Below, in pieces: positions 17,255-24,904 of a DNA stretch of 39,441 nucleotides. The position numbers and the translations under genes were made by a program. This DNA comes from UBA2336 sp036787955 (GTDB taxonomy: Bacteria > Bacteroidota > Bacteroidia > Cytophagales > Cyclobacteriaceae). Within the stretch, counting starts at the first letter, position 1. Every line of letters starts with the position of its first letter. Below the pieces are notes generated by a model, which was given only the letters and a program-made list of their open reading frames with translations, was not told the origin of the DNA and searched no databases. The stretch is taken from assembly GCA_036787955.1 (NCBI GenBank), contig DAIQOI010000019.1, positions 1 to 39,441 on the forward strand. Direction: 5' to 3'.

Positions 17255-18055
17255 TTACAGACCGGAAAACCAGACGGGCTTAATTACTTCGACCATTTCT
17301 CTGTGGATATCGCCTGCGGCAATGAGTTCACCGCCATGCAAAAAATTATTTTCACCCTTAAAATCACTTACTTTTCCTCCTGCTTCCTGCACAATAAGGG
17401 CGCCAGCGGCTACATCCCATGGGTTGAGGTTATACTCGAAGAAGCCTTCAAATCTTCCACATGCCACATAGGCCAGATCTACCGAGGCGCTGCCCAATCG
17501 CCGGATACCATGGGTTTTTTCCAGAAAGATCTTAATAAGGTGCAGGTAGGCGTCTTTTTTATCAGAATGGTAATAAGGAAAGCCTGTGGCCAGCAGGCTC
17601 TCGTTCAGGGCTTTGACGGATGAAACGCGGATGCGCCGGTTATTGCAGTGCGCACCGTGTCCAAACGAAGCGTGAAAACATTCATCGCGGGTAATCTCAT
17701 ATACTACGCCCAGCTTCAGCGACTCGCCTTCGGCAAGACCTACACTAATGGCATAAGGCGGGGCACCATGCATAAAATTGGTCGTTCCGTCCAGTGGATC
17801 GATTATCCAGGTAAGGCCACTGGACGACCGGCAGTGCGTACCTTCTTCAGCCAGAAAGCCGCTGCCGGGAACGAGTTTATCCAGGTCATTCACCAGCCGC
17901 AGCTCTGCTTCCTTGTCAACATAGGATACGAGGTTGTTAAATCCTTGCTTGAACTCGATGTCATTGCGGCTAAATTTTGCTGCCTCTTCACGTACAAAAG
18001 CACCGGTTTTACGGGTTATGTCAATTACTTTTTTTTCGAGGGCAGACCAGTTCAT
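17255..18055 (-). CDS. suhB: Inositol monophosphatase family protein
   Basis: 266 aa from ATG 18055 (a TTG at 18061 would add two residues). Mg2+-dependent phosphomonoesterase fold with its metal ligands in view: GFLAEEGTH (Glu70/Glu71), DPLDGTTNF (Asp86, Asp89) and NPWDVAAGALIVQEAGG (Asp214). Members hydrolyse inositol-1-phosphate or, in related branches, 3'-phosphoadenosine phosphate or NADP; SuhB in E. coli also acts in rRNA transcription and folding. The exact substrate cannot be decided here. It follows rsmI by 54 bases on the same strand, within a probable ppiD-DUF493-phhB-rsmI-suhB run. Confidence 0.9.
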   Translation of the reverse strand: MNWSALEKKVIDITRKTGAFVREEAAKFSRNDIEFKQGFNNLVSYVDKEAELRLVNDLDKLVPGSGFLAEEGTHCRSSSGLTWIIDPLDGTTNFMHGAPPYAISVGLAEGESLKLGVVYEITRDECFHASFGHGAHCNNRRIRVSSVKALNESLLATGFPYYHSDKKDAYLHLIKIFLEKTHGIRRLGSASVDLAYVACGRFEGFFEYNLNPWDVAAGALIVQEAGGKVSDFKGENNFLHGGELIAAGDIHREMVEVIKPVWFSGL

Positions 18056-18109
18056 GCGCAACAGATTTTGCAGGGTGGCTATGTTATAACGTTAATGGTT
18101 CACTAAAAG

Positions 18110-18790
18110 TTAATCACATCCGGCTACAACCAGCACAATTTCACCTTTCACACCCGTTTGCCGAAAAGATTCTGCCAAATCAGCGAGTGTGCCGTTTCGT
18201 GTTTCTTCAAAATGTTTGGTCAGCTCGCGCGATATGGAAGCGGGACGGTCAGCGCCAAAGTGCTCGGCCAGTTGTTCGAGTGTTTTCACAAGCCGGTGAG
18301 GCGATTCATAGAAAATGAGGGTACGTTTCTCGGTTGATAATTCTTTAATGCGCGAAAGCCTTCCTTTTTTGTGGGGAAGAAATCCTTCAAAGGCAAAGCG
18401 ATCCGATGGTAAACCTGATTTAATAAGGGCTGGCAGAAAGGCGGTTGGTCCGGGAAGACAATCCACGGCAATTTGGGCCTGCAGGGCTGCGCGGATAATA
18501 AGAAAGCCGGGATCGGATATGCCGGGTGTGCCGGCATCACTAATCAGCGCCATGCGTTCGCCTTTTTTAAGGCGGTCAATGAGCGGTTGAATTTTTTTGT
18601 GTTCGTTGAAGGCATGAAAACTTTCCACTGGTTTTTCAATGCCGTAATGTTGCAGCAGTGTGCGCGAGGTGCGCGTGTCTTCTGCCAGAATTACCTCAAC
18701 GGATTTAAGCACTTCCAGCGCACGCAGGGTAATATCGGCCAGGTTGCCGATGGGCGTGGGCACGATATATAGTGAGGCGGAGAATTTCAT
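18110..18790 (-). CDS. rsmI: 16S rRNA (cytidine-1402-2'-O)-methyltransferase
   Basis: 226 aa. It methylates the ribose of C1402 in the 16S decoding centre using S-adenosylmethionine. Tetrapyrrole-methylase fold with family motifs LYIVPTPIGNLADITLRALE at 7-26, ILAEDTRTSRTLLQHYGI, SFHAFNEHKK, LISDAGTPGISDPGF and CLPGPTAFLPALIKSGLP. Its ATG overlaps the stop of the pterin dehydratase gene by 4 bases (ATGA), so translation is coupled. Shorter than the E. coli protein (286 aa) because it lacks the C-terminal extra domain, as in many Bacteroidota homologues. Confidence 0.95.
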   Translation of the reverse strand: MKFSASLYIVPTPIGNLADITLRALEVLKSVEVILAEDTRTSRTLLQHYGIEKPVESFHAFNEHKKIQPLIDRLKKGERMALISDAGTPGISDPGFLIIRAALQAQIAVDCLPGPTAFLPALIKSGLPSDRFAFEGFLPHKKGRLSRIKELSTEKRTLIFYESPHRLVKTLEQLAEHFGADRPASISRELTKHFEETRNGTLADLAESFRQTGVKGEIVLVVAGCD

Positions 18791-19026
18791 TTTTCACCTG
18801 CAAGCCGATCGATGATGGCGGCCAGTTTGCGGTCTTTTTCTGTAACTACATTGCCTGCATCGTGCGTGCTGAGTTCAATATGAACGGTGTTCCAGGTGTT
18901 GGTCCAGGTAGGATGATGGTTCATTTTTTCGGCTTCCAGCGCAACCCGGGTCATAAAGCCAAATGCTTCATTGAAATCGGTAAACCGGAAAGATTTTACC
19001 AGGCGGTTGTTCTCTTCGTTCCACAT
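18787..19026 (-). CDS. phhB: Pterin-4a-carbinolamine dehydratase
   Basis: 79 aa, shorter than the usual 95-115 aa. An in-frame stop 18 bases before the ATG rules out a longer start. The dehydratase signature is intact: EAEKMNHHPTWTNTWNTVHI followed by LSTHDAGNVVTEKD, with the paired His of the active site. It dehydrates 4a-hydroxytetrahydropterin during recycling for aromatic amino acid hydroxylases. No hydroxylase is in view; the tight coupling (4-base overlap) to rsmI suggests simple co-expression without a shared pathway. Confidence 0.88.
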   Translation of the reverse strand: MWNEENNRLVKSFRFTDFNEAFGFMTRVALEAEKMNHHPTWTNTWNTVHIELSTHDAGNVVTEKDRKLAAIIDRLAGEK

Positions 19027-19061
19027 AGTCCAGGATTTGTACTAAAGTACAATAAAGCAAA

Positions 19062-19325
19062 TTACAGGGCAATTAATCCGGGAATGGAAGCAGCTTTTCT
19101 GTATAACGCAATGACGGCATCGGCCGAGGTTATGCGCAGGGTTACGGTTATGCTTACATAGTTGCCTTTGCCTGACTGCCGGCAGTACATACTTTCACCC
19201 GGGAACAGGTCTTCCAGCTCTCTTTTCCTTTCGGCCGGAGCTATGAATTTAAACATGTACATAGCCGGCCAGGTATATTCCTGATTCAGTTTTTCTCGGA
19301 AGGAAGCGTATGGATCGCTTTCCAT
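19062..19325 (-). CDS. DUF493 family (YbeD-like) protein
   Basis: 87 aa. Small ferredoxin-like fold protein of the DUF493/YbeD family, recognised by the opening YTWPAMYMFKFIAP, the middle GNYVSITVTLRITSADAVIALYRKA and the ending IPGLIAL. Related proteins have a proposed regulatory, ACT-like role, but function is not established. It follows ppiD by 6 bases and precedes phhB by 35 bases on the same strand. Confidence 0.85.
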   Translation of the reverse strand: MESDPYASFREKLNQEYTWPAMYMFKFIAPAERKRELEDLFPGESMYCRQSGKGNYVSITVTLRITSADAVIALYRKAASIPGLIAL

Positions 19326-19331
19326 CTTTGA

Positions 19332-21434
19332 TTAATAGAATTTGTATCGCTTGTCTTCGATGCCGGCTGCGTCTTTGATAGCTTCTGCAATGTTGAAGCT
19401 GTTGGTGCGGCCGGCACCTTGTTCAAGCTGGGTTTTGTATAAACTGTAGTCGCCAATGGCCGGTGCAATGGTTTTGGCAATCATTTCCAGAACAACCACA
19501 CCGTTTTCACCTTTAACAGGTGCGGATCGTTGTTCATTTTCAAGGGCAAAGGCCCGGCCAATTACCACGGGCTCAAAGCCTACAAACGGCAGGCTGTTGG
19601 AATTAAGCTTCAGGCTATTTGAGGTATAAACGTTGGCATCTTTGCCATAGGCTTTTGCCATTTCGTCCAGTGAGCCGGAAAGCGAGCGCAGTTTTTCCTC
19701 AATAACTTTTCCTTTCTTTTCCTTTAATACTTCCGGTCTGATCGCATCCTTTACCAGGTCAAAAGGTTTGTAGCCTTTCTCAATCTCGCCGGTCATCACG
19801 GCCACCACATACTGGTCGGTCAGGTCGAATACCTCGGAAACCTTTCCTTCCGAAGCCTCGCGGAAAAGCCAGGTAACGATGCTGCGGGCTTCGCCCAGTG
19901 TACCTACTCTTCGGTCGGCCACGCCCAATCCTTTTGCTTCCTGTACCTGCAGTCCTTCTTTAGCTGCGCGTTCTTCGAAAGCTTTCACACCCGAAAGGTC
20001 GGATGCAAACAGTTCAGCCTTTCGCAGGGTTTCGTTGATGGTTGCATCACCAGGGGTGATCTCACGTTCAATAATGGCCAGTTTGTAATAGGTGTTGTCT
20101 TTGGGTTCGGTAACGTTGATGATGTGGTAGCCGAATTCTGTTTCCACCACATCGTTCAGTACGCCTGCTTTCGTAGCCGAGAATACAGCATTTTCAAAAG
20201 GTTTAACCATGGCACCCTTGCCGAACCAGCCCAGATCACCTCCCTGCACGGCAGTGCCGTCAGTACCGTGTTCGCGGGCCATGGTGGCAAAGTCGGCACC
20301 CCCTTTAATATCGTTCAGTATTTTTCGTGCCTTTTCGCGGGCTGCCTTTTTCGAGGCATCGGAGGGGTCGTCCCAACGAATAAGTATATGGCTGGCACGG
20401 GCCTGATAGGTGGTGTCCTTGCCGATTTTTGATACTTTGACCACCATAAACGAGGAACCCTCGATGAAGGGACCGATAATGTTGCCTTCTGTCAAATCAG
20501 CTGGGTTTAAGTAAGATGGCAGGTTGGCTTTTGTATAACGACCGTAGGCATTCCGGTTATCCGAATTTAAGGTGGCATAGACCGAGTCGTTTTCTGCGGT
20601 CTTCAGTTCGGCAGCCATGCGTGTAATTTCATCTTTTACTTCCAGTGTGTCGGTTGAAGAGGGCACCACGGGGAATGATACGTACTTCAGGTCGCGGGTG
20701 TGTTCGGCACGGTATTTTTCTTTGTTCTTGTTGTAGTAGCTGCGCAGTTCGGAGTCGCTCACTGCAACTGCGGTGTCGCTTACAGAAAAGTAGGGTACAT
20801 ACAGGTATCGCACCTCGGCTACGTCATTCTGCATGTGGTATTCCAATTCGGCCTGGGCGGTTGTTATGTAAGAGCTTTTAATCAACAGGTTTTCGTATTT
20901 GATTCGTTCACGGGCAGGGCGCAGTTCGCGTTCAAATATTTCCCAGCGCACGCGTGGTTCGGAGCCTACTGGCATGGCTTTGATCTGGTTAATATAATTA
21001 CCCAGGGCAGCGCGATCGAATTCACCGGTCTGCTGGTTGATGAACGATTGACGGATGGCTTCATCTATGTTTTTGCCCGTTATCATATCCACCACCTCGT
21101 CATCGGTTACCCTGAGGCCAATTTTTTCATATTGCGGCTGGATGGCGTATTTCAGAATGAGCATTTCCCAGGCCTGTTGGCGCAGGGTGATCATTTCGCG
21201 TTCGCCAGGCTGGCGATTAAAGTTGAGGATGTAGTTGGCTTCCCGTTCTTTTACGGCCTGCTGGAATTCTTCCAGTGATACGGTGTGCCCGGCAATTTCA
21301 CCCACGTCGTTGCGGTTGAACAACATGGAGTTGCTGCTAAATAAATCGCCAAGAATGAAGAGGCCGATGGCCACAAACACGAAAACTGCCACCCAGGCTC
21401 CCATTTTTTCGCGCAACCTGCCGATGAATGCCAT
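19332..21434 (-). CDS. ppiD: Membrane-anchored periplasmic peptidyl-prolyl isomerase (PpiD/SurA type)
   Basis: 700 aa. A single N-terminal membrane helix (MGAWVAVFVFVAIGLFILGD, residues 11-30) anchors a long periplasmic part. Residues about 45-340 are SurA_N/PpiD-like chaperone sequence; a parvulin domain covers about 345-445 (ASHILIRW, GGADFATMAREHGTDG, GGDLGWFGKGAMVKPFENA, TEFGYHIINVTE). The C-terminal third is a second chaperone segment without clear parvulin motifs. Family role: folding of secreted and outer-membrane proteins. A well-formed promoter lies just upstream. First gene of a minus-strand run with DUF493, phhB, rsmI and suhB. Confidence 0.92.
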   Translation of the reverse strand: MAFIGRLREKMGAWVAVFVFVAIGLFILGDLFSSNSMLFNRNDVGEIAGHTVSLEEFQQAVKEREANYILNFNRQPGEREMITLRQQAWEMLILKYAIQPQYEKIGLRVTDDEVVDMITGKNIDEAIRQSFINQQTGEFDRAALGNYINQIKAMPVGSEPRVRWEIFERELRPARERIKYENLLIKSSYITTAQAELEYHMQNDVAEVRYLYVPYFSVSDTAVAVSDSELRSYYNKNKEKYRAEHTRDLKYVSFPVVPSSTDTLEVKDEITRMAAELKTAENDSVYATLNSDNRNAYGRYTKANLPSYLNPADLTEGNIIGPFIEGSSFMVVKVSKIGKDTTYQARASHILIRWDDPSDASKKAAREKARKILNDIKGGADFATMAREHGTDGTAVQGGDLGWFGKGAMVKPFENAVFSATKAGVLNDVVETEFGYHIINVTEPKDNTYYKLAIIEREITPGDATINETLRKAELFASDLSGVKAFEERAAKEGLQVQEAKGLGVADRRVGTLGEARSIVTWLFREASEGKVSEVFDLTDQYVVAVMTGEIEKGYKPFDLVKDAIRPEVLKEKKGKVIEEKLRSLSGSLDEMAKAYGKDANVYTSNSLKLNSNSLPFVGFEPVVIGRAFALENEQRSAPVKGENGVVVLEMIAKTIAPAIGDYSLYKTQLEQGAGRTNSFNIAEAIKDAAGIEDKRYKFY

Positions 21435-21457
21435 AATTTGAATTTTTTTAAAGAGCG

Positions 21458-21487
21458 CAAATTTAAGGCACTTTTTCCAATGGCAAA
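21458..21487 (-). promoter_or_regulatory. Promoter of the ppiD unit
   Basis: Minus strand: TTTG (21487-21484), 18-base spacer, TAAATTTG (21465-21458). Both elements match the Bacteroidota promoter; the transcript would start near 21452, about 18 bases before the ppiD ATG. Confidence 0.72.
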
Positions 21488-21535
21488 ACCGGTCGCCACT
21501 TCGTAGGGTTATTAAATGGGTTGATTTTCAGAAGA

Positions 21536-22813
21536 TTATGATAATCCGTGGATTATTTCCAGGCGCACCGTGTCAATGCGGTTGTCCAGCATCGATTGAA
21601 TGGTAAAGCGGTAGGGTGGTGCGTTGATGGTATCGCCCGGCTTTGGCAGGTCTTCCGCGTAATTCAGAATCAGGCCGCCCAGTGTTTCGTACTCACCAAC
21701 GGGCAGGGTCCAGCCGTAGGTTTCATTCAGGTAGTCAATTTCCAGGCGGGCGCTCAACAGCCAGGTGTTGTCGTTGATTTGTTGTTCGGTCAGATCGTCC
21801 TGGTCGTGTTCATCTTCAATTTCTCCGAATATTTCTTCAATTATGTCTTCCATGCTTACCAGCCCGGCAGTGCCGCCAAACTCATCCACCACCACGGCTA
21901 AACTTTTGCGCTGATTAATCATCTGAATCATCACATCGATAGCAAGGGTTGTTTCCGGTGCCGTGATGATGGGCGTGAGGATGTCTTCTATTCGTTGGGG
22001 CTTTTTAAACAAGGCTGCTGAGTGGCAGTATCCTATTACTTCGTCTATGGAATCTTTGTAAATAAGAATTTTGGAGTGCCCGCTTTCTACAAAAGCTTTG
22101 TGAAGGGCCTGCAGACCATCGTTCAGGTCAACGGCCGTTATTTCTGTCCGGGGTATCATGCAGTTGCGCACTTGTACGGTTTTAAACTCCAGGGCTTTGG
22201 TGAATATTTTTTTATCGAGTTCGATGTGCTCATCTTCGTGTTTGATGCCCTGCATGTTTTTGAGATAGTGTCTTAAATCGGTAAGGCCATACACCGGCCT
22301 GTCTTCCGAAAATTCAGCGCGCATAATGTAGCGAATAAAAAATCTGGTCAATCCCGTCACCACAATTACCAAAGGCGATAGCAGATAGTACACAAGTGCA
22401 AAAGGTACGGCCAGTACAACGAGCATGGTGTTCGGGCTGATAAGAAAAAGGCTTTTGGGAAGAAATTCTGCGGTTATCAGAACCACCAGTGTTGATAATA
22501 AAGTTTGGGTAACGAGAATGACCGGTTCGTTGTTAAATGGGGCGGGTATAATTTGGTGAAGGAATGGTTCAATGAGTTGCGCCATGAAAATGCCATAGAT
22601 AACAAGTGCGATGGTATTGCCTATGAGGGTTGTGCCGATAAACAGATAAGGTTTGCGAATAAACCGGCTAATAGCAAGCCCTGTAATGGATTTTTGATGG
22701 CTTATCACTTCCAGCTGCAGTTTACTGGAAGTGAGGTAGGCGATTTCTATTCCTGAAAAGAAGAAGGAAAAAATCAGTGAAACAATGATATAGGGTATAA
22801 GGGAGGGGTCCAT
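21536..22813 (-). CDS. gldE: CNNM/CBS-domain membrane protein, GldE-like (HlyC/CorC family)
   Basis: 425 aa. An N-terminal DUF21/CNNM membrane domain (about 1-190, with hydrophobic helices near 5-25, 57-80, 98-118 and 130-155) is followed by a paired CBS region (about 205-325, VRNCMIPRTEITAVDL, LAVVVDEFGGTAGLVSMEDI) and a C-terminal CorC_HlyC domain (about 345-425). In Flavobacterium the homologue GldE supports gliding and the type IX machinery; other members are Mg2+/Co2+ transport proteins. No other gld gene is in view, so GldE is a best guess. A GTG at 22840 is in frame, but ATG 22813 is preferred because it shares one base with the stop of the 51-aa gene upstream (TGATG). Confidence 0.82.
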   Translation of the reverse strand: MDPSLIPYIIVSLIFSFFFSGIEIAYLTSSKLQLEVISHQKSITGLAISRFIRKPYLFIGTTLIGNTIALVIYGIFMAQLIEPFLHQIIPAPFNNEPVILVTQTLLSTLVVLITAEFLPKSLFLISPNTMLVVLAVPFALVYYLLSPLVIVVTGLTRFFIRYIMRAEFSEDRPVYGLTDLRHYLKNMQGIKHEDEHIELDKKIFTKALEFKTVQVRNCMIPRTEITAVDLNDGLQALHKAFVESGHSKILIYKDSIDEVIGYCHSAALFKKPQRIEDILTPIITAPETTLAIDVMIQMINQRKSLAVVVDEFGGTAGLVSMEDIIEEIFGEIEDEHDQDDLTEQQINDNTWLLSARLEIDYLNETYGWTLPVGEYETLGGLILNYAEDLPKPGDTINAPPYRFTIQSMLDNRIDTVRLEIIHGLS

Positions 22814-22968
22814 CACTTCTTTTTGCGGTAACTGTACCACAGAAACAACACCGATGAAAGCATGAACAGCCCATACGCATTGCCAATGCCACGCACAATT
22901 AGTTGGTGAATGCCGATAATCAGGAAGGCAGCAGCGAGCGAAAGCAACACCACATCTGCAAGTTTCAT
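22813..22968 (-). CDS. Small membrane protein of 51 aa between lptC and gldE
   Basis: 51 aa, read directly from the minus strand. Two hydrophobic stretches (LADVVLLSLAAAFLIIGIH and AYGLFMLSSVLFLWYSY) joined by a short basic turn, ending in RKKK: a two-helix inner-membrane hairpin. Not recognised by name. It starts 15 bases after the lptC stop, and its TGA overlaps the gldE ATG by one base, so it is a real translated gene coupled to the CNNM/CBS protein. It may be a partner or stabiliser of that protein; this is inference from context. Confidence 0.72.
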   Translation of the reverse strand: MKLADVVLLSLAAAFLIIGIHQLIVRGIGNAYGLFMLSSVLFLWYSYRKKK

Positions 22969-22983
22969 GCGGTGCAAAGATAG

Positions 22984-23508
22984 TTATTTTGCAGGCTCAT
23001 CGGTTAGAACAAATTCACCGTGTGGGCGCAGAATGGTATAATCCGACATATCCTGCCTGGCGCGCAGGCCCTCACCGTACAATACTTCGTTTTGCATGCG
23101 GATGCTCACAAATCGCTCGGTGAAGATTTCTTCTTTGGATGGTTTCCAGAATAATTCTTCGGTGTTCAGTTGTTCATTTTTTTCGAGATTGGTTACTTCA
23201 ACTTTTCCACGTGCCCGCCATTGGTCGTCTGCCTTGAAATAACGTGCCTGGTTGGCACGCAGCGTAGAGGTAAGCTGTCCGAACTCATTGAAAAATTCCA
23301 GATAAATTCCTTCCGGGAATTCGCGGTCGCCATTTTGAAATTCAAGGACTTTTTTAGCTTTTAATTTTACTTTAACAATGAAGTTTTCGCTGTAAAACAA
23401 CTCTACATCCGATGCTTCGCGAATGGGCCCGTCATAAATTACAGGTGGGCCTGTTTCAGGCGGGGAACAGGCATATAAGAACCATGCAGTGAACAGCAGT
23501 AAGCGCAT
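22984..23508 (-). CDS. lptC: LPS export periplasmic lipoprotein LptC
   Basis: 174 aa from ATG 23508; a TTG at 23532 was rejected because it lies inside a terminator hairpin. Lipoprotein signal MRLLLFTAWFLYAC (Cys14). The mature part is the beta-jellyroll LptC/OstA type: VELFYSENFIVKVKLKAKKV, GIYLEFFNEFGQLTSTLRAN, ARYFKADDQWRARGKVEVTN. LptC receives LPS from LptBFG and passes it to LptA. In proteobacteria LptC has a membrane helix, whereas lipoprotein forms occur in Bacteroidota. Downstream are the 51-aa membrane protein and gldE. Confidence 0.88.
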   Translation of the reverse strand: MRLLLFTAWFLYACSPPETGPPVIYDGPIREASDVELFYSENFIVKVKLKAKKVLEFQNGDREFPEGIYLEFFNEFGQLTSTLRANQARYFKADDQWRARGKVEVTNLEKNEQLNTEELFWKPSKEEIFTERFVSIRMQNEVLYGEGLRARQDMSDYTILRPHGEFVLTDEPAK

Positions 23509-23510
23509 TT

Positions 23511-23542
23511 TAAAAGAAAAAGGCCATAGCAAATCTATGGCC
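23511..23542 (-). terminator. Intrinsic terminator after the TPR gene, immediately before lptC
   Basis: On the minus strand GGCCATAG, 5-base loop, CTATGGCC, then TTTTTCTTTT. The 8-bp stem (23542-23535 with 23529-23522) is perfect. It ends the OMP-TPR transcript 25 bases after its stop, yet the lptC ATG begins only 13 bases past the hairpin. Confidence 0.82.
23530..23537 (-). promoter_or_regulatory. -7 promoter box inside the terminator loop, likely for lptC
   Basis: TAGATTTG on the minus strand matches TAnnTTTG and spans the end of the first hairpin arm plus the loop. A transcript from it would start near 23524, within the second arm, giving a leader of about 16 bases before the lptC ATG and no complete hairpin. 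No TTTG is seen at the -33 distance. Confidence 0.45.
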
Positions 23543-23566
23543 TTTGTTTGACATAATCTTTATTTT

Positions 23567-24889
23567 TTAGTCGCGGGTGCGGATGGTAGTTATTTCGTTA
23601 ATCCAGCAACCTACGCGAATGGTTTGTCCGGCCTGATAATTCACCAGGAATATTTCTTCTTTGGAAGGAAATTGTTCTTTGGCCATGGCCATTTTCTTCG
23701 ATTCACCGGCACGTGCATACATATCGTAAGCAGCCAGGTACACCAACCGGTCATCGGCAAAGTTTTGCTCCTTTTTGCAGTCGTTGAAGCTCTGGTAGTA
23801 CAGATCACCTATTTTTTCATACGCTTCTTTTTTAGATGGGTCTGCGGTGAGAGCCTGGCGGTACAATTCCCGGGCTGCGGGCTTGGAACCCGTTTTAGCT
23901 TCGATGGCGCCCATGTATATTAAAATATCGGCCTTATCAGAGTTGGTTGGTGCGAGTTCAAGGGCTTCTTTAAAGAGCTCATTGGCCTTGGTATAGTTTT
24001 CCAAAACCAGATAGCGGATTCCCAGGTTTTTTGCCAGCCCATAATCCTTTTCCACTTTGTGTATGGCTTCGGCAGCTTCCAGCCACAGCGGATCATCGGT
24101 GCACTTATCCTGCAACATGAAGGCAAAAATCTTCTTGGCTGTGCCAATGTCAGACGGGTTCTGTTTGAACTTAGGACCTAATTTATCCCGCACAAAATCA
24201 CAATTAACCGTTACCATGCTAATTAGAATTTTATCCACTTCCTCACGCATGGTTCGGTAACGGTTTACCTGATCCTGATTTCCTTTGCTGGAGGCCAGCT
24301 TGATTTTTGCGTCAATTATACCCAATACTTTATCATACCGGTTCATTACATCATCGTCTGTCAGGTTTTTCAGTTTCAGTTTGTTGATTTTGATGACTTG
24401 CATGTAGGGTATGATGGTACCATCTATAATGTTGTTTCCATTTAAATCGAAAGCTTTATCCATCAATTCCAGCACAAATATTTCTTTACCGTTTTCGTTG
24501 GCGTAATACTTGGCTGCCATCAGCGCCTTGCGGTTAGTTACCGGCCCCTCTTCACCGCAATTGGCAATGCGAAGGTCATGCAACAGCAGGAGTGAGTCAA
24601 TGTATATCTTCTTCCTGGCGGGGTCGGTTTCGGACGAAGCTATTTTATCGAAAATATCGGCACCGTTAATATAAATGCTGGTGTTGAGCTTTGGATTGTT
24701 GCGGAGCAGCCAGTTGAGCGGAGGCAGGGCCTGTTTGTACTGCTTGTTATTCATGGCGTCCTGGTACAGCGTTACCTTTTCCTGCTCCTGAGCTTTTTTC
24801 TCGCCCTCGCTCCACGCCCATTCCTTGCACTGGCCGAAAACGCTGAAAACAGCTGCGTAAAAAGTGGCAAGCATCAAACCTTTTTTCAT
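23567..24889 (-). CDS. Secreted tetratricopeptide-repeat protein
   Basis: 440 aa from ATG 24889 (MKKGLMLATFYAAVFSVFGQ is a clean signal peptide; the ATG at 24901 adds four residues that spoil it). Mostly helical with TPR-like units, clearest in ENYTKANELFKEALELAPTN, KPAARELYRQALTADPSK and KEAYEKIGDLYYQSF. The last 40 residues are a small non-TPR cap with a conserved-looking Cys (VGCWINEITTIRT). It lies 15 bases after the OMP gene and upstream of lptC, so a role as an envelope scaffold for outer-membrane assembly is plausible but unproven. Confidence 0.8.
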   Translation of the reverse strand: MKKGLMLATFYAAVFSVFGQCKEWAWSEGEKKAQEQEKVTLYQDAMNNKQYKQALPPLNWLLRNNPKLNTSIYINGADIFDKIASSETDPARKKIYIDSLLLLHDLRIANCGEEGPVTNRKALMAAKYYANENGKEIFVLELMDKAFDLNGNNIIDGTIIPYMQVIKINKLKLKNLTDDDVMNRYDKVLGIIDAKIKLASSKGNQDQVNRYRTMREEVDKILISMVTVNCDFVRDKLGPKFKQNPSDIGTAKKIFAFMLQDKCTDDPLWLEAAEAIHKVEKDYGLAKNLGIRYLVLENYTKANELFKEALELAPTNSDKADILIYMGAIEAKTGSKPAARELYRQALTADPSKKEAYEKIGDLYYQSFNDCKKEQNFADDRLVYLAAYDMYARAGESKKMAMAKEQFPSKEEIFLVNYQAGQTIRVGCWINEITTIRTRD

Positions 24890-24904
24890 GGTACAAATCA
24901 TTTT

